Below, in pieces: positions 9,184 to 20,957 of a DNA stretch of 64,000 nt (positions are counted from its first letter, which is position 1; every line of letters starts with the position of its first letter). Made by a program: the position numbers and the translations under genes. Source of the stretch: Rotaria socialis (lineage: Eukaryota; Rotifera; Eurotatoria; Philodinida; Philodinidae); contig CAJNYU010001229.1 in NCBI GenBank assembly GCA_905331475.1, positions 1-64,000 on the forward strand. Direction: 5' to 3'. The notes beneath the pieces were generated by a model. The model saw only the letters and a list, made by a program, of their open reading frames with translations. It did not search any database and was not told the DNA's origin.

Positions 9184-11986
9184 TTATTGACTATAAACTG
9201 AATAGTGTTGATAAGATATGAATCGTGATTGAGATATATGATTATTATCATCAAGAAGATTTGTACTATTTGGATATTGAGCAAGTGCAACATAACATTT
9301 CATAAAAAAAGCTTTTATTCGACAAGCTGACCGTAGATCAGTACCGGTTATACGATGAATTTCTTGTTGAAGTATATTAACAAGTTTATCAAATTCACTA
9401 TTATTTGTTGATTTATTATCATTATTTTCTGTCGTTGTTATAAAAGTATAAAAGAGAAAAAGAAGTACAGCAAATATATCATTTAATACAGCGTTAGCAA
9501 CAATTTGTGATGAATGATTATATTGACTTCTCCAAATTTGAATAGCATTCATATAAATTGAATGATAATCAAAATTCAATGGCATTATTGATGGTAAATC
9601 AATGATACGAAGAATATTATCTAATGCTGATGATGTTGATAATTGATCGTATGTCAGATCATGACCGAGTTGCTCGAGAAGATCTGTAATAGGTATTGCA
9701 GAAATTTTAGATGTAGCTTTGACTGTTGTTCGCGATGTACGATCTTTTGACATAGCTGTAATTCCTATTCGATCACATTTAACTTTACGACATGCCCGAC
9801 AATCTTTTCGAATGAACTTAGCTATATTTGGTAATCGAACTTCACAAGAATGTTTGATTTCGATATGTGGATCTATTTAATAATGACAATAAACAAACAA
9901 TTTATTTACAAAGTTATCAACTTAAACTTAAAATTAATTAAACCTTTTCAACATCGTAGAATTAGTGAGATTTCATTAAAGTAGCAACTGAACTTTTCTT
10001 AAATTACTCTGCTGAAATCAATCATCTTGAATGAAAGGAATTAAAACTTTGAATAGTGTTTCTATTATTTATCTTTTTCTTCATATATTGAGATAAACAC
10101 ATACTTGCCGAACTGATGATAAGACACCAATGATGCTATTCAAAGTATGCTATGTTGAAAAACTTTAATATTTGCATTCTATTTCACTCTATAGGACTAA
10201 GTTTTTTTCTGTGACAGACGATACTCCAGAGCTCTTGTTTTTCTAGACGAACAATTTTTACAAATATTTGCTTTAAAGTATCATTATTGATTTGATCAAT
10301 AGCTTCTTTATCGTTCAATGAGTTGACGATGTGTCTATTGCCACTCTTCAAGAAATATATGTGACTAAATGTTTTATTCTGTGATATATCCAGTGGCGTA
10401 GCCAGGTGAATGGCCATTGGGCAATTGCCCATTAGTGCCCACCCCACAAAATCATTTAACTGGGAAACAGCCCATGACTCAAAAATTTCTGACTATGCCA
10501 CTGGATATATTATTGTCTTTTTCTCTTTTCCGTTCAGTCAATTATAGGAATCTATACCTAGTTGAACAGACTGACGCTATTCAAGTCTTTCTCTAAAGTC
10601 ACTAATTGACCACACTATGCAAAAGAAAAATCATCTATCCGTCGAAAATTTTCTATAGTGAAACAATTATCAGTCAATATTCTGACATTAGTATTAAATT
10701 TAACACGCCTATTCGACCAACCGATCTTATTATGTACACAAAGAAATAGACCATGTATCTCACTTGTTCCTTTATATCAACTGACTAGTCGGTGCCATGC
10801 AGATTAAAAGATGAAAGTGATTGAGATGTAACTGTAGCATTCTTTTTTTATATTGCTTTATAGAATTAGAGCACACTTTATATTGAAAAGGAAAACTTTG
10901 CATTTTTTCATCTAAACTAGAATATAGAAGGAATTATATTGATAGATTCGAAGTCTTTATACATTACAACAGATAGTGTGAATATGCAATATCAGATGGT
11001 ATATCAATGGCTTCCTTAATTATTACACTTTTGGATGGCTAAATGAAAACATTGTTAAGAAACTCATGTCAAAATAGAAAGACTAAATCAGTTACTCTAT
11101 ACTCACCATTAGCAACTACATCGTGTTTCAAAAAGTAATTCCAAAAGAATTGCATTAATATGACTTTTCAATTTTTTCTTACCTTTTGTAACTCGTCGAT
11201 AGAATGCTTTGCACCATTCACATGTATATGCACCAAAATGGTAGCCGGATGATTCTTCATGACATACGAGACACGGTTGTTTGCTAGCACTAGTACAACT
11301 ATTGCTAGAATTCGATGTTGATGTGACTAGAAAATAGACATATCCTTTCTCTCATTTTTTTTGATAAAAGCAAAAGAGAAAAACGATAGATTCGTATACA
11401 TACCATCGTGGCTATGCATTTTCATCACAGTCGAGTCCCATTGTGATGCTCTTGATTGATAATCAGGTTGTATATCAATAGAAGATGATGAGGATGCAAA
11501 ATATGATGATACAGTTGGAGCAGTAACATTTGTATTAGTATAGATGGAATGAAAATGTTGATATGAATCTGTTGTTGTTAATATGTATATGTCGATGATG
11601 AATAATTCATTGATGTTGAATTATAGGTTGTTTCAGTTGAATACGGATCGATTGAACAATTATTTGTATATGTATGAGAATGTGGATCAATCAAGTAGGA
11701 TGAAGAAATATCAGGTAATAATTGATAATCATAATTCATATTATCGATTGTATGATATTGACTAGGATTTGATGAATTATTAATATCGAACGACGATGGA
11801 AAATAGAAAGATTGATTTATTGTATTACTATTTGATGAAGAAAGATTAGTTAATTTGTTTTACTTCACTTTATTTTGCATACCTGTCATGTGATGGATAC
11901 GTTTGATAAAAAAAACGTATCTTTTTCGTTTCTAAACCATCACTAGATTCGATTTCTGTTGGTCCACCAACAAAATCGTATTACAT
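9184..11986 (-). CDS. Divergent nuclear receptor (atypical DNA-binding domain)
   Basis: Minus-strand exons: 9184-9872, 11183-11326 and 11404-11827, plus a likely upstream exon about 11883-11986. The 144-nt exon holds zinc finger 1 of a nuclear-receptor DBD: CLVCHEESSGYHFGAYTCEWC then KAFYRRVTK (C-x2-C-x13-C-x2-C). After a 1.3-kb intron, the last exon supplies finger 2 (SCEVRLPNIAKF then DCRACRKVKC and the GI box end), followed by about 190 aa in the ligand-binding-domain position. That region is helical-looking but too divergent for me to align. Finger 2 has only three of its four Cys. The N-terminal region is Ser/Asn/Tyr-rich like an A/B domain. Its 5' end is unresolved: in exon 11404-11827 the frame that fits the DBD differs from the better frame upstream of about 11581, so either a weak-donor intron was missed or there is a frameshift. 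The true start codon is not identified. Confidence 0.75.
9873..11182 (-). other. 1.3-kb intron between the two zinc fingers of the nuclear receptor
   Basis: Bounded by a GTAAGA donor (complement at 11177-11182) and a TAG acceptor (complement at 9873-9874) on the minus strand. Phase 1 is kept across it. It splits the DBD between finger 1 and finger 2, a position commonly used in nuclear receptors. It holds the hAT-type MITE at 10391-10503. The open frame at 10184-10447 (-) overlaps that MITE and is not a gene. Confidence 0.7.
10391..10503. mobile_element. hAT-type MITE, 113 bp
   Basis: Terminal inverted repeats: left end cagtggcgtagccagg, right end (reverse complement) cagtggcatagtcaga, 13 of 16 matching. 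It is flanked by 8-bp near-identical target duplications gatatatc (10383-10390) and gatatatt (10504-10511). A CAGTGGC-type TIR with an 8-bp duplication is typical of the hAT superfamily. The element has no coding capacity. It lies in a nuclear-receptor intron. The single mismatch in the duplication suggests the insertion is not brand new. Confidence 0.85.
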
Positions 11987-14900
11987 CATCCTCTTATAAA
12001 GCTTACTAATCTACAAAAATGCAAATAGAATGGGAAAAGAAGAATCAACTCATTTATATTTCAACCATAAGTGTGGATGACGATTATAATGAAGTGGTTC
12101 AATATGTATTTTTTTTCTCTAGTTTAATTATATTAAGTAATGAATCAATCTATATATTATCCATCCATCTTCAATGATGCGCATATTCTCATAAAAATGC
12201 ATTCGATATAGATCATGAGTATCATTTGTTTTTGAAATGTTATATATACACACACACACGTTCACAGTCATCTACCACTTTTATCGCATCCGTATGTTTT
12301 TAAACATAATAGGCTAATGTATATAAATTGATGAATGACTTCTGTTTGAATAGTGAGATGGTACACTTGAAATTTAGTTAATTATTCGTTTCGATAGACA
12401 AAAAATGAAGTAAATATAAATTTATAATCTTCTCGTCTTCTTTTTATTTTCAAACTCAAGTTCAAATTCGTTGTCTAGATCGAAAGAAGTTCGAGGTCAA
12501 TAGTGTAGTACGCGCGCATATCCAGATTCTCATAAAGTTATTTCATACCTGCATATGTCGATCATTGAGTTTGTATTGATATTTTTTTTTCAAGTATGCC
12601 TATGTCGAGAATATCTTTTTTAGGATAATGTGATTCTCTCTCCTTCTACTTTTATCTACTTGTTTCATTTGGGCAAACATATACTGGCCAACTAACTCAT
12701 TAACTCAAAACAAGACCAACAAGTTCGTCAACGAATAACTCATATCGAGACAGACAAATGAACTCTTTTCTCTCTCTGAAAATAAACCAGATACGAAAGA
12801 CTCAGTCCTCCTACCTCATCTTCGCTTTTCTTTTCACTCTCTGTCTCTACTGTTGAATATCTGCCTTCCTGAATATGACCTAGTTTCAAACCCAACAAAC
12901 GAGAAAATATATCAAATATATATGTGTGCGTGTGTGTCTAGGTTTGCAGCAGAAAAGAAACAATCAGATTGGTCGAATCATTTTACTCAGAAACCAATCG
13001 AAGAATTTGTTTAATACCATGCCAGAATTTACGGATGCATATCATCAACTGAATCAATAAAGAAAAGGCGGAAATCAGTGGGGGATTTAGGGGGATGGCG
13101 GGGTTGGCGACCGCCACCCCCTTCGAAATTTTTGTTAACTATATTTCATATCTTCTTGTTTCCAACAACTGTATCATTTTCGATGTATTCAAACAGTGGT
13201 GGATCTACCAGTTAGGGTACCGGCGATCGCCACTCCCCTTCAGAATGTTTTTCGGTTTCCCCCAGCAAAAATGAAACAGAAAATAGTAGTTCTGCCTGAC
13301 GTAGACTTGAAAACCCGTTTTTTGGCCAGGAGCGCCACCCCCTAACATATTTTCTGGATCCGCCTCTGGCGGAAATCGCAAAGAAAGACATCGAATTCAA
13401 GTAGAAAAAAGAATAATGGTCTGATCGTTTTCTATTGAATGCAAACAATCATTCATTTTTCGGTGTTAGAGAGAATCTATGGGGTATAGTGTTATATTTT
13501 TTTTTACAAAACTGAATCAAATATATATGAGACTATAATAGAAAAGTTCAAAAAATCTTGTACTCACAATTGTTATTCCATGAATGAAATTTCAGGTTCT
13601 AATCACTTCTGTATTAATTGTTCTAGTTTTTCATCAGTCTAAATTCATATTCTAGCTGTAGAATTGAACGCAAAGTTGTTGAATATGTCACATATTTTAA
13701 TTTGATCAAGATCAATACTATGATCATAGGAGATTTCACTTTATTTGACACATTTCAAAGAAGAAAAACATTTGCATTGAAGTGTAAAATGAACTTCTTT
13801 TATTTATCGTTTTATTCTTATCCATCTACTTGTGTATGCTAGTTTTCTTACTTCATTTTCATTCATGTGTCTTTCAACTGAAGGAAGTTGTTAACATTAT
13901 CGAGTCGATTAAATTGTTACCTGACTTTTTTGCAACTATTGTTATTTGTACAAGGTAATCAAGCTCATATACTTGTACTTATATTACTAGTAGCTATGTC
14001 TTATTGCTATTTCTTTGTATATATATATCGATTAAATTCAATGGTGCAAGTAACACCTCGATATAAGAATAGAAAGCGCAATCAGTAAGATTGTCGTTTG
14101 TGGTAGGGGAATAAACGCAATATTGGAAATAAGCACGCCAGACGATTGTTTCTTACTTTCATTCTGTTACGTACGATCAATTGATTCGATAAGTTTAACA
14201 GCAGACAACTGCAATCTCAGCAAAGCAATTATTCGACACAAACCGTCACGATTACAATAAATGCATCTATTTTTACATTTGTTTAATGGCATTGAGATAA
14301 TTATCATTCAATTGTTGTCTTTCATTTTATTAATATGCAACTTATTTAATAGATTAAAATTGCTTTTAATTAGGTTTTTCGTTAAATTAATAGAAAGTTT
14401 ATCTTATAAAAATAAAAACGATGTGTATCACTTTTCAATTTTCATCTTAATCACTATTTTAACTAAAGAAACTAGCACTCTGACGACTTACATTCTGCAA
14501 ATACTAATGAAATTACCAAAGAAAAAACTTAATTCATGAATCAATATCATGTAACCATATTTAATCTGCATGAACTTTGTTCTCAACATAAATCTAAATT
14601 GATTTTTTTCTATTTTCAACTAGCTACTATTTTATATGACTTTTTCAAAAAAATATATTCTATACTCTGATTCAATCTACAGTTCATTCTAATGAAACGT
14701 TATTTTTGATAAGAACATCATTCTTTGAATTAATTTGCATGTCAACTTCATCGTGTATAAAAGTAACAAGTAGTTGCTTAGTATTTTTAATACATCTGCA
14801 AAACAGACACTTGATTGATTTGCTTAGTCTTTCTTTCGCTTCCAAGTAGGATCTTCTAAGTATCACATGCTCATAAATTGAAATTTTGTGCACATATTAA

Positions 14901-16779
14901 ATATTTGAGTGTTCATGTCAGCGCTTGGGAAATTTCTAATTTCATTCAGCTTTATTTCAAAAGACATACTCGTTTTATTTTATCTTCATTATTAAATTTT
15001 TAAGGTATACATGACTATTCACAAATCATTTCATGTTGGTAACATTATTCTTCGTCAACTTAGATCAAATTAAACAATAGAAAATTCGTGAGCACAATTT
15101 ATTTCAATACTCATAATCATATAGTAAATACGGTACTATATTCACGAAGGTCCAGTTTAATATTACAAAGCCGAAAGTCTTAAAATAAACAGTTAATATT
15201 TTTGAAAAGAATCATTCTAATTTTGTCTTCTACATTTACCGTTTTTTGTTTACTCTGAAAAGAATCCTATTTCATATTTTTTCTTCACATTCATATTATA
15301 TTCTGTAATTTTTTTGTAATTATGTGAAATAAAATGAATGATTAATAGATTGGGATTGTTTATTTTTTTTCTCTGGTGTTTTCTAATGCTTTTATACGAT
15401 TTATCAACGTGCCAAAAAGAAATATTGCACGCAAGAGTCATAATGATTATCGTTAATGGGTATGCATTCTGCCAATGATCATATTAACTACTATTCATAG
15501 GAAAAAAAATTGGAAAACTGGACCAAAAAAAAGATGATCAATTTAGTTTTCGTAAGTAAGACTCTATGGTTTGTTAATGATTTCTACTACTAATAAATAA
15601 ATAAACCATAATTTTAATCTCTCACTTTACATTTACAGTATAATGTGCATAACATATTTTTATTGTTTTTGAAAAAAAAAAGATAATGAACTGATAAATT
15701 AATCTTATTATAGTTGAAAAATATATGATGCAAGAATATGTACAAGAACTTTCGCCTTTGAATGAAAATTTTCTTAATCATGTACTGTTTCATAGATTGA
15801 CAATGATATGCTAAAATAAAATAAAATAATTAAGGTAATGATTAGACTATTGATTATCACACCTGTATGCATCAAGATTCGAAGCAATAAAAATGATTGA
15901 TATTCGAATATTCAACTGTACAGATTATAGTTTTTTAGTTCAAAACTCTAGATATGTTACTGATAATAATTAAGTGATCTCCTTAACGGTACATTCGACT
16001 GAATGATATTTTACTATTCACACACGATTACCATGTGATATTTACTGACGTTGATTTCCATGTTTCATTTCTTCTTACTTGTTGTCGACGATATTGAGCT
16101 AGACGAAAAATTATATGATAGATACCAGCGATTCGCATGACTGCATTGTTACATGCTTATCTCCAATGGGAAACGTTATCTATCTAATCGAAACGGGTTG
16201 AATAGTTTAAAAGGATGCATGAAAAAGAAAGAAGAAAATGATTGCACAAAACAGATAGATGTTTATCAATATAGACGCTATGCTTTGCTCATTGATCACA
16301 TAAACGACGAAAGCACAAGTTCAATGTCAGTAAGAATAGAAACTATTTGAATGGTCAATGATTAGAAGAGGTTTCTTTAAATAAAATGAATTGGTCTGTT
16401 TGATGAAATAAAGAAAAAAAAAGTGAGAAAGCAGAATTTTACTAACATCAATACCTTTGTATATACATTCACATTCACATACATATATATATATTTATAA
16501 ATGGTATTGAATATAATTAAGCGAAGCGACACTTACGTATGGTTCATTGAAGCGTAAATAGATGTATATAGTAGGGTATAGAGTTCATATTGTTTCATTT
16601 TATTTAAAAAGATTATAGGTGGCCTATCTTCTTCTACAAAAAGTAGTACATTTGAAGCTCTCTAATTTAATAGAACGATATTCGATCATAGTTGAAACAA
16701 CTATATTATTGAGAATTTTTTTTCTTGTTGGTGGCTTTGAAAAAAAATCACAGATCTGTTTTTTGTCAACATCATAGAT
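11987..16779. other. Gene-free region upstream of the nuclear receptor
   Basis: About 4.8 kb with no supportable gene. It contains a (TA)n(CA)n microsatellite at 12241-12259, the composite hAT-type element at 13076-13368, and pyrimidine-rich tracts near 12.63-12.85 kb. Short frames at 13888-14088, 14261-14539 and 16153-16350 (+) and 14684-14893 and 15250-15441 (-) have no domain or splice support. Part of the region is probably the promoter and 5' UTR of the nuclear receptor. Confidence 0.5.
13076..13368. mobile_element. Composite hAT-type non-autonomous element, 293 bp
   Basis: The outer left end begins cagtgggggatttaggg. The right end, read as reverse complement, begins cagaggcggatccagaaa. 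The element is flanked by a perfect 8-bp target duplication gcggaaat (13068-13075 and 13369-13376), as expected for hAT. A second left-end-like copy starts internally at 13194 (cagtggtggatctaccag). Both left ends are followed by a G/C-rich block of the type gcgaycgccaCYCCCcTTC, so the element looks like a tandem or composite of two related ends. The perfect duplication suggests a comparatively recent insertion. It has no coding capacity; the 78-codon frame at 13212-13448 runs across it and is spurious. Confidence 0.82.
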
Positions 16780-17989
16780 ATGATAGAATGGGGACTTGAA
16801 AAACCACGGTTAGAAAAGCCGATGCTATGGTTTTTGTCACCGCCACCACAATTTATTGACAGTAATAATAATTCTCCTCTGAATTCATTTATGGATTATA
16901 TTTATCCAGTTGTTGTTCGATTAGTAAGAATATCAATGTTTATCTTTTTAAATTCGGTTCTACTATTACCTTTTTCTTACACATAGTCACCAACATTTAA
17001 TGGTTATAGTTTACTTGGTTATTATAATTTTCATTTCAATCGAGCATCACGTATTAATATTTCATTATTGACACAAAATCGAATGCCAAAAGCATTTAAT
17101 CGCGAATATCAACTATTAAGTTGTCTAGGTAAAGGCGGTTTGGTCAAGCCTATGATGGACGACAGCGACCAAACAATAGTTCAGTTGTTGTGAAAATCTT
17201 ATCAAGAAATCGTATAATCAATTGGGGGAACATTTCAAGGCGGATGTAATCCCAGCTATTAAGAATAACAAAACGAAATGAATATGTTATCTTTTTTTAT
17301 ATAGAAACGTGTACCATATGAAGTTGAAATACTTTGGCGCCTCCGTGGTATATCTGGTATTATATGCATATTTGAACATTTTGAAGAACCAGATCGTTTT
17401 ATATTCACAATGGAAAAAATTGCTAATTCATGTACACTTTTCCATTTTTTTATGGAAAACTCTTCATTAAATAGTACAGAATTATTAAGACATCTATTTC
17501 AAGAAATAATACGTATTAATATTACATTACAAAATTATGGTGTTTGGCATCGTGATTGGAAACCTGAAAATATAATCTATTGTAAAACTGATCGTTCATT
17601 ACGTTTTATTGATTTTGGTTCAGCTGTACCTGTACAATGAGAAGATTTCCATGAATTTCAGGTATGTTGCAGAGTTTAGTCAACATTTAATGGCACTCTT
17701 TCTCTTCGTCAAGGGTACATTAGAAATTATGGTACCTGAATGGATATTAGAAAAACGTCACAATGGTGAACAAGCATGTGTATGGACATTAGGTATTTCT
17801 CTTTATTTTCTACTTTTTCAACAATATCCATTTCGCTCAAAAGCGGATATTATTAATGATTGCTCACAGCTACTATTTACGAGTTCGACAGACGAACAAG
17901 CATATCGTACCATGCGACAATGTTTAAATAGGATTGGATATCGTCGTCCAAAGTTAAATAATCTTCTACAATTGTCATGGCTTAGATGA
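16780..17989 (+). pseudogene. PIM-like serine/threonine kinase, degenerate copy
   Basis: Exons read as about 16780-16923, 16987-17230, 17305-17661 and 17714-17989. Kinase landmarks are clear: glycine loop start REYQLLSCLGKGG, then VVVKIL and NRIINWG (PIM1 has ISDWG), RVPYEVEIL, EHFEEPDRFIF, catalytic WHRDWKPENII, RFIDFGSA, VPEWILEKRHNGEQACVWTL, and C-terminal lobe RPKLNNLLQLSWL. Order and spacing follow vertebrate PIM kinases. Two breaks are visible. In the glycine loop one base is missing around 17146-17151, so the frame shifts between GKGG and the QAYDG that follows. An in-frame TGA occurs just after AVPV(Q) in the activation segment (17638-17640), where PIM continues. The donor after NWGNIS is also unclear. 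The catalytic HRD and DFG are still present, so the decay looks recent. A sequencing error could explain one break but hardly all. Confidence 0.8.
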
Positions 17990-18410
17990 ATAGGTTTTAA
18001 TTGAATGATTATTATCTAGGAATAAATTAATCTATCATAGAATAAGTTCATTTTGTAGATTTGATCAAATATGAAATGAATCATCAATTCAAGTGAAATT
18101 GTTTTTTTTGTTGTTGCTTTCGTTTCTTTTAATCCATTTATTTACATGCGAAAAACATCGAAAATATCAATTGTGTTCATTATCAGCTATTCTCATAGAA
18201 TAAGTACAAAAGGCTGATACGAATCTTTGATATGAGAAATACATTTTTATATGTATGCTTCATTTTTTTCTAGTTCATATAGATTCTATCATATTTATTG
18301 TCTTTCGTGAATAAAATAATCGAAAGATGTACTTAAACTATGAAGAATCGTGACATTTTATCAATTTCATTTATTATAATTGCAAGTTTAAATAGATACA
18401 AGAAAAAAAA
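17990..18410. other. Convergent intergenic region
   Basis: About 420 bp between the kinase pseudogene (+) and the AprA-like gene (-), AT-rich. It should hold the 3' UTR and poly(A) site of the minus-strand gene. Nothing else was seen. Confidence 0.5.
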
Positions 18411-20957
18411 TCAAACTAGTGTACCAATACAACCAGCACCATAGCAATCATTAGTTGGATATGTATCCGGAATAATTTGTGTATTTGTTGTAAGTTCAAG
18501 TGCTGAACCGTCTGGACCAGGAAAAGCTACTTGAATAAAGAATGCTTCCCAACCATTCAATGGATTTGCAATAGTGAGTGAATAAACAACGGTTGTAGCA
18601 GTTTGTGTCTAAATAATTTTTGACAAATACATATATCAAAATAATAAAATACAGTATAAAATGAGTATATTTTTACTTCGATTACAACATCAGTTTTCAA
18701 CCAAATGACAGGATTTGCTATAGCTTTGCCTGGATGATTTGGATCAGCAATGACCAAGCGAAAATCACGTCTATTAGATAGATAGGAAGACTATTGATGA
18801 GTTTAAGATAAGTTTTATTTGTCTATATACCGCTTATCATTAAGGGTACGAGCATGATAGCCCAGAACACTGAATGGTTTAGGACCGACACTGAAATCAA
18901 CTACAGCACGTATATAACCATGTGTATTGTTTGATGTTTTTGTCCATTTGAATGAAGGTAGTGGTTGATTCTTGAAGTAAAATGAAAGTAAATGAATTTT
19001 AAAAAAATCATCAAGAATCGACTTACCTCATAAATACTTAAATAGAAACTTCGCATTGTAAAAAAGAGACTAACTTCATGACCAGCACATGAGTGTTCAG
19101 CATTAGGTATTCGTCTATTGAATTGTATAAAAAAAAAATGGAAAATAAATTCAAAAGATTGAAATTACCTTATAAATGAACCACCAGTAGCTGCTTGTAA
19201 ATCAGCCCAAAATGCATCCTAGAAATAGTTCAATGCAATAAAATAATTATTAACATTTTTTAAAGAAATTATTGTACTTCATTGTCTGGTAGAAAAAATT
19301 CGTCGCCACCAGTTTGTATCTGTAATAGTTTCATGTTTCTGTATCGGTCGAAATAGCCTGTATACATGAAAGTATGCATATCAAAATAGACATTTCATTT
19401 ATAAGAGTTTACTATACGGATCGACTATGTCTCCCATCTTATTCAAGTTTGGATTATCAACATCTTGAGTAATATTTAAGTCATAATAATCATTAAACGC
19501 AAAAGTCCAGCCAGCTAAAGACTATCGAACAAGATCAAGATAATGTATTTCATTTATTATTCATTTATTACACTTACTCGATAATGATGATGCATATTCT
19601 ACAACGAAAATAAAACAAAAACAGAAGTTGCTATTGCGATATTTATGGAATTAATAGTTGAGAAATGCAATAAGAAGCTAAATTTTATATTCTAACAAAA
19701 TATTGTTACTAGCTATAGCGGTTTTTGATGTTACATATATCAATAACACCTGTCACGACTTGTTGACAGTGCAAATTTCTGTCCTCTCTCTCTATATATT
19801 TTTAACTCAGTTTAGTTTATACTTTGGAAGAAAATTTATCTCAATATGACTCAATAGTTTAATAAAATATTTACTTTTTGAAGATTGAGTATATCCATAA
19901 CTATTGGTACTGCTGCAATAACTCTCTGATTATCAACGGCCGCCGTTGTCCAAGCTAAACATTTTTATCAAATAGGAGATAACAAATAGAATAAATAAAA
20001 GCAATTTACTTGTCCATCCGCGCTACAATTTAGAAAATAGACTATGATGATGATGATGCAATAAATCATAAAAAATTCAATTACTTTTGAAGCACCAGCA
20101 ATAACAAAATTTTTTGGCACAGGTGCGCCTAATTTTGCCGCGAATTGCTCTACGGCATCCATAGCACGAACCGATGCCTATAATGAATGTAAAGAAAACG
20201 AATACTTAATTTAAGAAAAAACAACAACACTGTGTACTTTCGTCATTGGCATACGAAGAAGTATATAGGGATTACTTGGATTTTCAAGAAATGCTTTCCA
20301 TGTCCATGCAATAAGAGCATCTTCACTACGGCTTCTATTCGATGGATCTGCCTGAGAAATACGAGTGAATGATTTTTATTGAAAATCGAATAATCAAGAA
20401 AAATTACTAGAAAACGAAATGGTTGATTCGGTATATCTTGTAAATGAATGCCTAAGCTTCCAGAGCTAGCAGCAAACATTGACGTTAAAGAAAGCAAATT
20501 ATCTTGTGGTTTAGGCATGCTAAAATCAAATGAAAGTTTTTATATTTTGAATTAATATTAACTAAACTTACCCGTCACTGTTATGTCCACCATCGATAAA
20601 CATAAAGGCAGTATTTGGTCTTGTAAATTTATGTGGAACTGAAATACATAAATAGTGCCACCAAATAGGTTGATTCGTAACTGTTTCTATAGAGAGAAAC
20701 CAAAATGGCCACAGAAATATATATTTATTTATGAAGTCACTACAAAATGCCTTACCATCGAACCATTTTTGTGATGTAAAATTCAAAATGTATAGAATAT
20801 AATCAGGTTCTTCATAAGTTCGAATTACAGTCCAGCCAAAATTTGGATCAGCTGCATGAACATAATCATCTAACGGTGTTGATTCACTTTTACTAATCAA
20901 CAATAAACTAATGATAGTAAAACCTACAAAGCCAACGATGGATCTGATACATTGCAT
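18411..20957 (-). CDS. Secreted AprA / PhoPQ-activated pathogenicity-related protein (PF10142)
   Basis: About 15 small exons on the minus strand; most introns are 45-90 bp and one near 19.6-19.87 kb is about 280 bp. The start at 20957 gives a signal peptide (hydrophobic run GFVGFTIISLLLI). Family landmarks follow in order: TPLDDYVHAADPNFGWTVI, YILNFTSQKWFDE, QPIWWHYLCISVP, FIDGGHN, ADPSNRSRSEDALIAWTWK, GAPVPKNFVIAGASKRGWT then TWTTAAVDNQRV, PIVMDILN, LAGWTFAFNDYYD, LQIQTGGDEFFLPD, and an Ig-like C-terminal part ending in GCIGTLV. GASKRGWTTW is the nucleophile-elbow-like signature of this alpha/beta-hydrolase-fold family. The family includes Salmonella PqaA and Dictyostelium AprA, a secreted repressor of proliferation; the biochemical activity is not established. 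It appears intact from Met to stop, with all frames joining. A role as an extracellular protein is likely; anything further is speculation. Confidence 0.88.

Noticed and set aside
10184-10447. 87-codon minus-strand frame in the nuclear-receptor intron
   Set aside because: It overlaps the hAT MITE end and intron sequence; no domain, no splice continuity.
13212-13448. 78-codon minus-strand frame
   Set aside because: It runs across the composite hAT-type element and its flank; composition is that of the repeat.
13888-14088. 66-codon hydrophobic frame that could be a small membrane protein
   Set aside because: No homology recognised, AT-driven composition, no promoter or splice support.
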